64,000 bases of DNA, taken from Pseudomonadota bacterium. GTDB lineage: Bacteria; Pseudomonadota; Gammaproteobacteria; Xanthomonadales; Xanthomonadaceae. Positions 10,000 to 18,198 of the stretch are shown here, one piece after another. Under the pieces are notes generated by a model, which saw only the letters and a program-made list of their open reading frames with translations, was not told the origin of the DNA and made no database searches. Both the position numbers and the translations under genes were made by a program. How positions within the stretch are numbered: position 1 is the stretch's first letter; each line of letters begins with the position of its first letter. The DNA lies in the NCBI GenBank assembly GCA_963205495.1, contig CAUJIN010000031.1, forward strand, positions 1 through 64,000, in the 5' to 3' direction.

Positions 10000-10586
10000 C
10001 GCGCGTCTTCCGGCGCGTCCGCGCCGTGGTCGATCTCCACCCAGAACATGCCGCGCAGGTCGCCTTCGGCAAAGCCGGTGGCCTGATCGTCCGGATAGGC
10101 GGCGGCGATGGCGGCGCGCACCGGCTCGGCGATATTCGAGCCGTGGCAGGTCAGGCACGGGGCTTCGGTGGCGATGCCGCGGGTCTGGCGATACACACGG
10201 CCCTCGCGCGAAACCCAGGACAGGCTGCCTGCGGGCTTTTCCTTGGCCTCTTCGACGAAGCCGGCGAGCACCTCCTCCTGCCAGGGCGTGGGCGCATTGG
10301 CCGGACTGCGGTGGCGCACCGCCGTGCGTCCGACCTTCAGGCCGCGCTCGGCGCTGACCGCAGCGGCGATCAGCGGGGCTTCCTCGTGGCAGAAGCCGAC
10401 CGCAGCCACCGGGCCCTCGGCCTGCATCTTGGCCACCAGCGCCGTCTTGAGGCGGCTGCCCAGATCGTTCATCGCGGCCTGGGCGCGCTCGGCATCGGCG
10501 GAAACGCGCGCCTCGTCCTGTGCCGACGCACCGACGCCTGCCATCAGCAGCAGCGCGCCCAGCGCGCTCGAAATCAGGGTTTTCAT
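9996..10586 (-). CDS. Tll0287-like (DUF3365) periplasmic heme protein
   Basis: The 196-residue protein has a signal peptide (about residues 1-22) and a single heme-binding motif CLTCHG near residue 144. The flanking sequence (VGFCHEEAPLIA, VGRTAVRHRSPANAPTPWQ) matches the DUF3365/Tll0287-like domain, a PAS-like fold often bearing heme c and found alone or in sensors. Its partner is unknown. It overlaps both the RND pump gene and trxC by four bases, so it is an integral operon member. A redox or ligand-sensing role at the periplasmic face is an inference. Confidence 0.8.
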   Translation of the reverse strand: MKTLISSALGALLLMAGVGASAQDEARVSADAERAQAAMNDLGSRLKTALVAKMQAEGPVAAVGFCHEEAPLIAAAVSAERGLKVGRTAVRHRSPANAPTPWQEEVLAGFVEEAKEKPAGSLSWVSREGRVYRQTRGIATEAPCLTCHGSNIAEPVRAAIAAAYPDDQATGFAEGDLRGMFWVEIDHGADAPEDAR

Positions 10587-13500
10587 GCGTGTGCCTCCTC
10601 CAATGCAGGTTCTTCAACATCACGCTGCGGCCAGCGGCGGCGCAGCATCACGTACAGCAGGGGAATGACGATCAGGGTCAGCAAGGTCGAGACGAGGATG
10701 CCGAACACCAGCGAGATCGCCAGGCCGTTGAAGATCGGATCATCCAGGATGAAAAGCGCCCCGCCCATCGCCGCCACCGCGGTCAGCGCGATCGGCTGGG
10801 CGCGCACGGCGCAAGCCTCGATGGCGGCATCTTCCAGCGCCTTGCCGCGCGCCACCAGGTGATCGATGAAGTCCACCAGCAGGATCGAATTGCGCACGAT
10901 GATGCCGGCCAGCGCGATCATGCCGATCATGCTGGTGGCGGTGAACTGCTTGCCCAGCAGCGCGTGGCCCGGCATCACGCCGATGATGGTCAGCGGGATC
11001 GGCGCCATGATCACCAGCGGCACGAGATAACTCTTGAACTGGCCGACCACCAGGAGGTAGATCAGCACCAGGCCCACCGCGTAGGCCAGGCCCATGTCGC
11101 GAAAGGTCTCGAAGGTGATCTGCCACTCGCCGTCCCACTTGATCGAATAGCCGTCGCGGGCCTCGGGCGCGCGGAAGAAGTGCTGCTCAAGCTGCGCGCC
11201 TTCGATGCGGTGGTCGGCAACCTGGCCGACGATGTCGAACATGCCGTAGAGCGGGCTGTCCAGACGCCCGGCCTCGTCGGCCATCACGTAGGCCACCGGC
11301 AGGCCGTCCTTGTGCATGATCGAGGCGTCCCAGTCGGCCACCTGCGGGCGCACCAGCTCGGCCAGCGGCACCAGGGCGCCGGACTGCGCGCGCACCACCA
11401 GGGCCAGCAGGCGCTCCAGATCGGCCTGCAGCTCGGCGGGAACCCGCAGCCTCAGCGGCACGGCGTCGAGCGCGCGGCCGTCGTGGACCCAGCTCACGTT
11501 GTTGCCGGCCACGGCGGTGCCCAGCACCTCGACGATTGATGGCACCGGCACGCCCAGGCGCGCAGCGCGGTCGCGGTCGATCACCAGCAGGTCGCGCGGC
11601 GCGGGCGATTCCACCGAGGTATCGATATCGACGATGCCCTCGGTGCCGGCAAAGCGCGCCTCCAGCGCCTTGGCGATGCGGCGGATGCCGCCGTAATCCG
11701 GGCCGTAGACCTCGGCCACGATGGGCGAGAGCACCGGCGGGCCGGGCGGTACTTCGATCACCTTGACCGAGGCGCCGTAGCCGGCACCGATTTCGGCCAG
11801 CATCGGGCGCACGGCGCGGGCGATCTCGTGGCTCTGGCGCGAGCGGTGGCTCTTGTCGATCAGGTTTACCTGCAGATCGCCCAGATTGGCGCCAGAGCGC
11901 AGGTAGTACTGGCGCACCAGGCCGTTGAAGGTAATCGGCGAGGCGGTGCCGGCGTAACCCTGGAAGTTCTCGACCTCGGGCACCTGCGACAGCGCCTCGG
12001 ACATCTCGGCCAGGAGCGCGTTGGTGCGCTCCAGCGGCGTGCCCTCGGGCAGATCCACGACTACCTGGAACTCGGACTTGTTGTCGAAGGGCAGCATCTT
12101 CAGCACGACCCACTTCACCCCGGCCATGCCCACGGCCGCGGCCACCAACAGACCAACGCCAACCAGCAGCATCCCACGCCGACTCCCGCCGCGATTGGCG
12201 TCAAAGAAAGGCCGCAGGATGCGCTCGAACAGGCCGCGCAGCTTCGCGGCGATGTTCGACACCTCGCCCTCGGGATGCGCCTCGACGTGCCGGCTCAGCA
12301 GCTTGAGCGCCAGCCACGGGGTGACGGTGAGCGCGATCAGCAGCGACAGCACCATGCCGACCGAGGCGTTGACCGGTATCGGGCGCATGTAGGGGCCCAT
12401 CAAACCGGTGACGAAGGCCATCGGCATCAGGGCCGCGACCACGGTGAAGGTCGCCAGGATGGTCGGCCCTCCCACTTCGTCCACCGCCGGCGGGATCGCC
12501 TCGCGCAGGCTCTTGCCGCCCAGGCTCATGTGCCGGTGGATGTTCTCGACCACGACGATGGCGTCATCGACGAGGATGCCGATGGAAAAGATCAGCGCGA
12601 ACAGCGATACGCGGTTGAGGGTGAAGCCCATCGCCCAGGAGGCGAACAGGGTCACGGCCAGGGTCAGCACCACGGCGCTGCCCACCACGATGGCCTCGCG
12701 CCAGCCCAGGGCAAAGAGAATCAGCAGGATCACCGAGCCGGTGGCGAAGACCAGCTTCTTGATCAGGGTATTGGCCTTGTCGGCGGCGGTCGCACCGTAG
12801 TCGCGCACGATGTCCACGTGCACGGCATCGGGGATGGTGCCGATGCGCAGCTCGGCCAGGCGCGCCTCCAGCGCGCGGGTGATATCGGAGGCGTTGGTGC
12901 CCGGCTTCTTGGCCACGGCCAGCGTCACCGCCGGCACGCGGCCATCCAGCGGCCCGGCCTTGCCGGCCGGCGCGCCGAACCAGACGTAGGTTTCCGGGCG
13001 ATCCGGCGCGCGCTGCACCTCGGCCACGTCAGTCACCCGCAGGGTGCGACCCGCAGGCGTGGCAATGACCAGTTCGGCCACTTCATCGGCGCTGGCAAAC
13101 CAGGTGCCGACGGTGACCGGCACGCTGCCCATCGCGCTCACCCGCGGACCCGGTTCGGCCACCGCGTTGGCGGCGGCAAGCGCTCCGCCCAGCTCGGACA
13201 GGGTCAAGCCGTGCGAGGCCAGGCGCGCGGCGTCGGGAATCACGAGCACGGCGCGTTCGGGCGCACCGATCAGGTCGATGCCGCGAGTGCCGGGCACGCG
13301 CTTGAGCTCGCTCTGCAGGGTGCGCGCCACTTCGGCCAGCGCCTCGCGGTCCACCGCGGGATCATCGGCCCACAGGGTCAGCGCCATCACCGGCACATCG
13401 TCGATGCCCAGCGGCTTGACCACCGGCGGACCGGCGCCCAGGCCCTGCGGCAGAGTGTCAGCATTGGACAGCACCTTGTCGTGCAGGCGCACCAAGGCGG

Positions 13501-13822
13501 CCTGGCGCGGCACGCCGACCTCGAATTCAACCGTGGCCACGGCCATGCCGGTGCGACTGACCGAATAAACGTGCTTGACGCCCTCAATCTCCGAGAGCAC
13601 CCGGTCCATGGGCTTGGCGACCAGGGTTTCCACATCACGCGCCGACGCACCCGGGAAAGGCACGATCACGTTGGCCATGGTCACATCGATCTGCGGCTCT
13701 TCCTCGCGCGGGGTGATCATCACCGCGGCAAGGCCGAGCAGCAGCCCGGCGAGCGCCAGAACGGGCGTCAGCGCGTGTGCCTGGAAGGTTCTTGCCAGTC
13801 GTCCCGAAATACCCAGTCGCAT
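10583..13822 (-). CDS. RND efflux pump permease (AcrB-like)
   Basis: The 1079-residue inner-membrane protein shows the RND layout: an N-terminal helix, a large periplasmic loop, a helix bundle, a second loop and a final bundle, twelve helices in all. TM4 carries the proton-relay pair in ILVDDAIVVVENIHRHM (about residue 430). This places it among hydrophobe/amphiphile-type exporters rather than metal exporters with a DFGxxVDG motif. It starts one base after the adaptor gene. Substrate is not evident; its place between sulfide:quinone oxidoreductase and TrxC suggests a sulfur-stress-linked substrate. No outer-membrane channel gene is nearby. Confidence 0.92.
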   Translation of the reverse strand: MRLGISGRLARTFQAHALTPVLALAGLLLGLAAVMITPREEEPQIDVTMANVIVPFPGASARDVETLVAKPMDRVLSEIEGVKHVYSVSRTGMAVATVEFEVGVPRQAALVRLHDKVLSNADTLPQGLGAGPPVVKPLGIDDVPVMALTLWADDPAVDREALAEVARTLQSELKRVPGTRGIDLIGAPERAVLVIPDAARLASHGLTLSELGGALAAANAVAEPGPRVSAMGSVPVTVGTWFASADEVAELVIATPAGRTLRVTDVAEVQRAPDRPETYVWFGAPAGKAGPLDGRVPAVTLAVAKKPGTNASDITRALEARLAELRIGTIPDAVHVDIVRDYGATAADKANTLIKKLVFATGSVILLILFALGWREAIVVGSAVVLTLAVTLFASWAMGFTLNRVSLFALIFSIGILVDDAIVVVENIHRHMSLGGKSLREAIPPAVDEVGGPTILATFTVVAALMPMAFVTGLMGPYMRPIPVNASVGMVLSLLIALTVTPWLALKLLSRHVEAHPEGEVSNIAAKLRGLFERILRPFFDANRGGSRRGMLLVGVGLLVAAAVGMAGVKWVVLKMLPFDNKSEFQVVVDLPEGTPLERTNALLAEMSEALSQVPEVENFQGYAGTASPITFNGLVRQYYLRSGANLGDLQVNLIDKSHRSRQSHEIARAVRPMLAEIGAGYGASVKVIEVPPGPPVLSPIVAEVYGPDYGGIRRIAKALEARFAGTEGIVDIDTSVESPAPRDLLVIDRDRAARLGVPVPSIVEVLGTAVAGNNVSWVHDGRALDAVPLRLRVPAELQADLERLLALVVRAQSGALVPLAELVRPQVADWDASIMHKDGLPVAYVMADEAGRLDSPLYGMFDIVGQVADHRIEGAQLEQHFFRAPEARDGYSIKWDGEWQITFETFRDMGLAYAVGLVLIYLLVVGQFKSYLVPLVIMAPIPLTIIGVMPGHALLGKQFTATSMIGMIALAGIIVRNSILLVDFIDHLVARGKALEDAAIEACAVRAQPIALTAVAAMGGALFILDDPIFNGLAISLVFGILVSTLLTLIVIPLLYVMLRRRWPQRDVEEPALEEAHA

Positions 13823-13823
13823 C

Positions 13824-14900
13824 TCACCGCCCCTTCATCTGCGCGCGCTGCGCTCGTCGGGCTTCGAGTGCGGCAGCGGCATCCAGCGCAATGGTTTCAC
13901 CCGCGGCCAGCCCTGCCAGCACTTCGATGCTGCCATCGTCGAAATGGCGCCCGGTGCGGACCTGGCGCAACACGACCCGGCCCTGGGCATCGAGCACGAA
14001 CACCGAGGCGATCTCGCCGCGCAGGTTCAGCGCCGACGTCGGCACCGAAAGCACGCTCTCTTGGCCAAGCTCGAAGACGGCCTTGGCGCTCATGCCCGGC
14101 ATGAAACCTTCCTGGGCTTCGGGCAGGTCCAGGCGCACCGGCACCGTGTGCGAGAGTGGATCGGCCTGCGGGAACACCGTGACCTTGGTCGCCGCGATGC
14201 GCTCGCCGTTCGCACCGACGACAAAGGCCTGGGGCCTGTTGCCCAGACGCAGCGCGACTTCCTGCGGCACGTCCACCACCAGACGCAAGCGGTCGAGCGA
14301 CAGGCCGGACACCAGCAGCTGGCCGGGTGACACGGTTTCACCCGCCTCGACGTGGCGCGCGGTGACCACGCCGCGGTACGGGGCGCGGATCGCCGTGTAG
14401 CCGACCTGCTCGTCGGCACCCTTGAGCGCGGCGCGGGCGGCGGCAAGCTGGGCCTGGGCCGACTCGTTGGCGGCCTCGGCCCGGTCCAGCTCGGATTTGG
14501 CCACCAGGCGGCGGGCGTAGATGTCCTCGACCCGGCGGAAGTTGGCCGCCGCCTCGCTCGCCCCGGCGCGCGCGGCTTCCAGCGCTGCGAGAGCCTGACG
14601 CTGGCCTGCCTTCTGTTCGACCGAGGTGAAGCGCACCACGACGGCACCTTCTTCCACCACGTCGCCCACGTCCACCGGGATATCGGCCACGCGCCCGCTG
14701 GTTTGCGCGGCGAGCGTGGCGCGGTCGATGGCCTCGATGCGGCCGTCCCACTCGCGCGCGCTGGGCACCTCCACGGGCTCGAGCACGCGGGTTTCCAGTT
14801 CAACGCGGGGCACCGGCGCGCCGTCGCCGGAAGGGCCGGACGAACAGGCGCCCAGCGACAGCGCGGCGGCGAACAGCGCGGGGATCAGGATCGGTCGCAT
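13824..14900 (-). CDS. RND pump periplasmic adaptor lipoprotein
   Basis: The 358-residue membrane-fusion protein has an N-terminal lipobox (LGAC) and the usual order: lipoyl half (TSGRVADIPVDVGDVVEEG), alpha-hairpin rich in Ala/Glu, second lipoyl half (IRAPYRGVVTARHVEAGETV), beta-barrel and membrane-proximal domains. The start was set at the ATG at 14900, which has GGAGG eight bases upstream; a GTG six bases earlier is too close to it. It would link the RND permease to an outer-membrane channel. Confidence 0.92.
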   Translation of the reverse strand: MRPILIPALFAAALSLGACSSGPSGDGAPVPRVELETRVLEPVEVPSAREWDGRIEAIDRATLAAQTSGRVADIPVDVGDVVEEGAVVVRFTSVEQKAGQRQALAALEAARAGASEAAANFRRVEDIYARRLVAKSELDRAEAANESAQAQLAAARAALKGADEQVGYTAIRAPYRGVVTARHVEAGETVSPGQLLVSGLSLDRLRLVVDVPQEVALRLGNRPQAFVVGANGERIAATKVTVFPQADPLSHTVPVRLDLPEAQEGFMPGMSAKAVFELGQESVLSVPTSALNLRGEIASVFVLDAQGRVVLRQVRTGRHFDDGSIEVLAGLAAGETIALDAAAALEARRAQRAQMKGR

Positions 14901-14916
14901 CGTCACTGCCTCCGGA

Positions 14917-15120
14917 TTACTTGAACGCGCAGCCGGGCTTGAAGCCGAGCATGGCGAACACCTTGGCCGCCGGGCAGAAGCCGGTGAAGCTGGCCTGCAG
15001 GAGGTTCAGGCCGACGAAGGCCGTCAGCAGCAGCCACCAGTCGGAAACGAAGTGCGCCAGCACGGCGCTCAGCAGCACCATGGTGCCGGCAAAGGTCAGC
15101 ATCACGCGATCGAGGTTCAT
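14917..15120 (-). CDS. DUF2892 (YgaP transmembrane domain) protein
   Basis: The 67-residue protein has two hydrophobic helices with the DUF2892 signature (MNLDRVMLTFAGTMVLLSAV, then TGFCPAAKVFAMLGFKPGC). In E. coli YgaP this domain anchors a rhodanese to the inner membrane; here it is free-standing while two rhodaneses are encoded on the other side of the divergent promoter. It lies 18 bases after the sulfide:quinone oxidoreductase gene. Its two Cys could be persulfide acceptors, which is speculative. Confidence 0.88.
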   Translation of the reverse strand: MNLDRVMLTFAGTMVLLSAVLAHFVSDWWLLLTAFVGLNLLQASFTGFCPAAKVFAMLGFKPGCAFK

Positions 15121-15138
15121 GGTCTTTCTCCTTGGAAT

Positions 15139-16410
15139 TCAACGGGTACGAACAATGCCCAAGAGCTTGAGCACATACTTTTCATAGATCGGCTCGGTGT
15201 TGCCCGAGCGCATCTTCATCAGGAAATATTTTTCGAAGGCGATCTTGGCCAGATGCACCCACTTGCCCACCTTGGCCCAGGTCACGTTGCGCGGCGGCAT
15301 CTGCGGCAGGGCCACGAAGGCGGCTCCGGTATTGCCCATGTCGGCGAGGCAGATCGCGTTCCAGGTCGGCTTGACACTGACCGGTTTTCCCTCGAGGTCG
15401 GCCTTGATGTTCTCGGCCACGGCCGTGACCATCGATTCGATCATGAAGCCGGTCTTGGGCACACCGGTGGGCACCGGGGTCGGCTCGGGCGGCGCGATCG
15501 CCACGCACACGCCGATGGAATAGACGTTCCCGAACTTGGGGTGGCGCTGGTATTCGTCGATCGGCGTGAAGCCACGCGGGTTGCCCAGGCCCTCGCTCTG
15601 GCGCACCGCGTCCACGCCGGTAAAGGCCGGCAGGATCATCGAATAGGCGAACGGCAGCGTGTGGGTCTTCTTCGGCTGGCCGGCTTCGTCCATTTCCACC
15701 ACGTCCATCTCGCCATCGCGCACCGCGGCCACCTTGGCGTTGACGATCCAGCGCACGTCGCGCTGGCGGAACTCGCTTTCCATCAGGCTCTTGGAATCAC
15801 CGACACCGCCCAGGCCCATGTGGCCGATGTAGGGCTCGGGCGAAACATAGGTCATCGGTACCTTGTGGCGCAGCTTGCGCTTGCGCAGATCGCGGTCGAG
15901 GATCATCGCGAACTCGTAGGCCGGGCCGAAGCAGCTCGCGCCCGCCGCCGCGCCCACCACGATCGGGCCCGGGTTTTCCAGGAAACGCTGGTAGGCGTCC
16001 CAGGCGGTCGCCGCGTGCGGGGTCGTGCAGATGGACTGGGTGAAGCCTCCCTCCGGCCCCAGCCCCGGCACCTCGTCGAACGCCAGGCGCGGGCCCGTCG
16101 CGACCACGAGGTAATCGTAGGAAAGGCTCTTGCCGTCGCGCAGCTCCACCCGGTTCTCCTGCGGGAATACGCGCGCAGCGCCCGCACCGTCGAAGCCGAT
16201 GTTCTTGCGACGGAGCGCCGATTCGGCATCGACCGTGATGTCGACCGAAGTACGCCATCCGACGGCCACCCACGGATTGGACGGAGTGAATGCGAACCAA
16301 GCGCCCTCGCCTACCACCTGTATCGAATGCGACTTGTCCAGCAGCGCACGCAACTCGTACGCCGCGCTCATGCCGCCAATTCCCGCCCCCAGCACTAGGA
16401 TGTTCGCCAT
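15139..16410 (-). CDS. Sulfide:quinone oxidoreductase-type flavoprotein
   Basis: The 423-residue FAD protein starts at MANILVLGAGIGG, with the Rossmann GxGxxG in place; an upstream ATG adds 27 unrelated residues. Cysteines at about 128 (SICTTPHA), 160 (GASCFGP) and 354 (AICLADMG) match in number and spacing the three redox cysteines of type I sulfide:quinone oxidoreductases. A C-terminal amphipathic stretch (AKVGKWVHLAKIAFEKYFL) suits membrane attachment. It would oxidise sulfide to sulfane sulfur with quinone as acceptor. It heads the seven-gene operon. A flavocytochrome c-like subunit is the alternative, less likely without a cytochrome partner. Confidence 0.88.
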   Translation of the reverse strand: MANILVLGAGIGGMSAAYELRALLDKSHSIQVVGEGAWFAFTPSNPWVAVGWRTSVDITVDAESALRRKNIGFDGAGAARVFPQENRVELRDGKSLSYDYLVVATGPRLAFDEVPGLGPEGGFTQSICTTPHAATAWDAYQRFLENPGPIVVGAAAGASCFGPAYEFAMILDRDLRKRKLRHKVPMTYVSPEPYIGHMGLGGVGDSKSLMESEFRQRDVRWIVNAKVAAVRDGEMDVVEMDEAGQPKKTHTLPFAYSMILPAFTGVDAVRQSEGLGNPRGFTPIDEYQRHPKFGNVYSIGVCVAIAPPEPTPVPTGVPKTGFMIESMVTAVAENIKADLEGKPVSVKPTWNAICLADMGNTGAAFVALPQMPPRNVTWAKVGKWVHLAKIAFEKYFLMKMRSGNTEPIYEKYVLKLLGIVRTR

Positions 16411-16472
16411 GTCTCTTCCTCCCGGACTCCTCGCCACGAATTCGCCTTCGTGCGATGCAAGCGCAGCCGGGC

Positions 16473-16514
16473 TTGCCATTAGATTAGCCACGTCTTATAT
16501 TAGTGTCAACTAAT
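16473..16514 (+). promoter_or_regulatory. Promoter with overlapping dyad for the rhodanese-ArsR operon
   Basis: TTGCCA (16473-16478) and TATATT (16496-16501) are spaced by exactly 17 bp and face the rhodanese gene. A perfect inverted repeat ATTAGT-GTCA-ACTAAT (16499-16514) begins inside the -10 element and runs over the expected transcription start, an arrangement expected for a repressor. The ArsR-family gene of this operon is the obvious candidate for the binding protein. The same 119-bp gap must also hold the promoter of the divergent sulfide:quinone oxidoreductase operon. Confidence 0.65.
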
Positions 16515-16529
16515 TCAGAAGGAACAAAT

Positions 16530-16916
16530 ATGAGCGTCACCGCTCAAGACCTCGTTGCCGACGCCCGCACCCGCATCCGCCAGATCGACGCGACAACGCT
16601 GCAGGCCCTGCCCGAGTCACCCGTGCTCATCGATGTGCGCGAACCCGGCGAATACGCCGCAGGCCACCTGCCCGGCGCGGTGAACCTGCCGCGCGGGGTG
16701 CTGGAATTCGCCATCGAGGCCCATCCGGCACTGGCCTGCGAAGCCAGCCCGACGCTGGCCGACCGCTCGCGCCATCTGGTCGTCTACTGCCTGACCGGCG
16801 GGCGCGCGGCACTGGCAACCGACAGCCTGCAGCGACTTGGCTTCACCCGCATCGAGTGTCTGAGCGGCGGGTTCAAGGCGTGGAAGGAAGCCGGCCTGCC
16901 GGTGGCGGGAACCTGA
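16530..16916 (+). CDS. Single-domain rhodanese
   Basis: The 128-residue rhodanese domain has the active-site loop CLTGGRA (VVYCLTGGRA) and the family motif VLIDVREPGEYAAGHLPGAVN. Rhodaneses move sulfane sulfur as a cysteine persulfide between small thiols and proteins. The start was chosen at the ATG preceded by AGAAGGA; a start further upstream would overlap the predicted operator. It is the first gene of an operon with an ArsR regulator and another rhodanese, divergent from sulfide:quinone oxidoreductase, so it probably takes sulfur from that enzyme. Confidence 0.92.
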   Translation: MSVTAQDLVADARTRIRQIDATTLQALPESPVLIDVREPGEYAAGHLPGAVNLPRGVLEFAIEAHPALACEASPTLADRSRHLVVYCLTGGRAALATDSLQRLGFTRIECLSGGFKAWKEAGLPVAGT

Positions 16917-16917
16917 C

Positions 16918-17280
16918 GTGACCGCGCTTCCCTCTGCTGCGCGGGGCATTGATCCCGACGCCATGCGCGGCCACGCGGATTCAGCCGCACGGCTGCTCAA
17001 GGCGCTGGCCAACGAAAAACGGCTCCTCATCCTGTGCCTTTTGGCCGAAACCGAGCGATCGGTCGGCGAACTCAACGCCCTGCTCGACCTCAGCCAGTCG
17101 GCGCTTTCCCAGCATCTGGCGCTGCTGCGCGAGGAAGGGATGGTGGAAACCCGCCGCGAGGCACAGAGCATCTACTACTCGCTGGTTCCCGGCCCCGCAT
17201 TTCAGGTCATCCAGACCCTGCACGGCATCTATTGCGGACCACCCCGGGCACCGCTCCAGCGAAATGGAGGCACACCGTGA
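16918..17280 (+). CDS. ArsR-family regulator, BigR/SqrR-like persulfide sensor
   Basis: The 120-residue winged-helix repressor has the recognition segment LSQSALSQHLALLREEGMV. It lacks an arsenic-type CVC site. Instead it has a Cys in helix 2 (LLILC, residue 40) and one near the C-terminus (GIYCG, residue 106). Their 66-residue separation equals that of the two sensing cysteines in BigR and SqrR, which form a tetrasulfide link with persulfide and release DNA. The start is a GTG next to the preceding stop. It probably autoregulates and represses the divergent operon. Confidence 0.85.
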   Translation: MTALPSAARGIDPDAMRGHADSAARLLKALANEKRLLILCLLAETERSVGELNALLDLSQSALSQHLALLREEGMVETRREAQSIYYSLVPGPAFQVIQTLHGIYCGPPRAPLQRNGGTP

Positions 17281-17651
17281 TTTCCCTGCTCAAGGCTATG
17301 CTTGGCATGGGCGGCGAAAGCATCGGCCCACGCGAGGCCGTGCAGCGCATGAACGCAGGCGCAGTGCTGGTGGACGTGCGCGAACCGCTCGAGTTCGACG
17401 CCGGTCACGCTCCGCAGGCAAAGACGCTGCCGCTGGGACGGATTTCCGCTCAGGGTGCAGTGGCAATCGACGCGCTGCACCTGCCGCAGGAGTGCTGCGA
17501 GGTGCTGCTGATCTGCCAGAGCGGAATGCGTTCGCGCATGGCCCGGAACGCCCTGCGAAGTGACTCGCGGCGGCGCTACGTCAATGTCACCGGAGGCATG
17601 GCGGCCTGGATGGCTGCCGGACTGCCCTGCCGGGCCCGCACCCGATCCTGA
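17277..17651 (+). CDS. Second rhodanese-domain protein
   Basis: The 124-residue rhodanese starts at a GTG overlapping the ArsR stop (GTGA). It carries VLVDVREPLEFDAGHAPQAK and the active loop CQSGMRS after LLI, a different loop from the first rhodanese, so acceptor preference may differ. An extra CC pair precedes the active site (PQECCEVLLIC). It is the third gene of the rhodanese-ArsR-rhodanese operon and presumably acts in the same sulfane sulfur relay. Confidence 0.9.
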   Translation: MISLLKAMLGMGGESIGPREAVQRMNAGAVLVDVREPLEFDAGHAPQAKTLPLGRISAQGAVAIDALHLPQECCEVLLICQSGMRSRMARNALRSDSRRRYVNVTGGMAAWMAAGLPCRARTRS

Positions 17652-17702
17652 GCGCACCGCTCCGCGGCGCGTTCGCGTTCCAAAATCCCCCTGGAGACCC
17701 AC

Positions 17703-18056
17703 ATGTCCAATACCCGCTATCAAGACCTCACCGCCAACACCAGCAACCACCTCAAGCCGATGCGCAGCCACCTGCCCGAAGTGATGCAAGGCTTCGGCGC
17801 GCTCGCCAAGGCTGCCATGGCCGACGGCGCGATCGACGAAAAGACCAAGGAACTGATCGCGCTCGCGATCGCCGTGGCCACGCGCTGCGACGACTGCATC
17901 GGCTTCCATGCCAAGGCACTGGTGCGTCTGGGCGGCACGCCCGAAGAGCTGCGCGAAATGCTGGGCATCGCGGTCTACATGGGCGGAGGCCCGTCGCTGA
18001 TGTATGCCTCGCACGCGATCCAGGCCTACGAGGAGTTTGCCGCAGCGGCGAAATAG
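17703..18056 (+). CDS. AhpD-like carboxymuconolactone decarboxylase-family protein
   Basis: The 117-residue all-helical protein has the AhpD-type redox motif CDDCIGFHAKALVRLGG, i.e. CxxC followed by His three residues on, the arrangement that gives alkylhydroperoxidase activity. It lies 51 bases after the second rhodanese in the same direction, with a GGAGA ribosome site, and may be the last gene of that operon. A thiol-peroxidase or sulfane-sulfur reductase role is consistent with its neighbours. A hairpin follows. Confidence 0.88.
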   Translation: MSNTRYQDLTANTSNHLKPMRSHLPEVMQGFGALAKAAMADGAIDEKTKELIALAIAVATRCDDCIGFHAKALVRLGGTPEELREMLGIAVYMGGGPSLMYASHAIQAYEEFAAAAK

Positions 18057-18077
18057 CCCTCCGGTCGGTGCCGCAGT

Positions 18078-18100
18078 CCGCTCCGGAACGGTCGGAGCGG
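18078..18100 (+). terminator. Hairpin after the rhodanese/AhpD operon
   Basis: The 8-bp perfect stem CCGCTCCG / CGGAGCGG has a 7-base loop and lies 22 bases after the AhpD-like stop. No U-run follows, so termination would be inefficient or factor-assisted. Confidence 0.45.
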
Positions 18101-18198
18101 GTGGTGGCAGCACAACGACATGCGGCTGCCCCCAATTTGCCACGGAACTGTGACGCAGCCCCCCTATACTGCGGTCATCTCTTGCACAGAGCGCCCGC

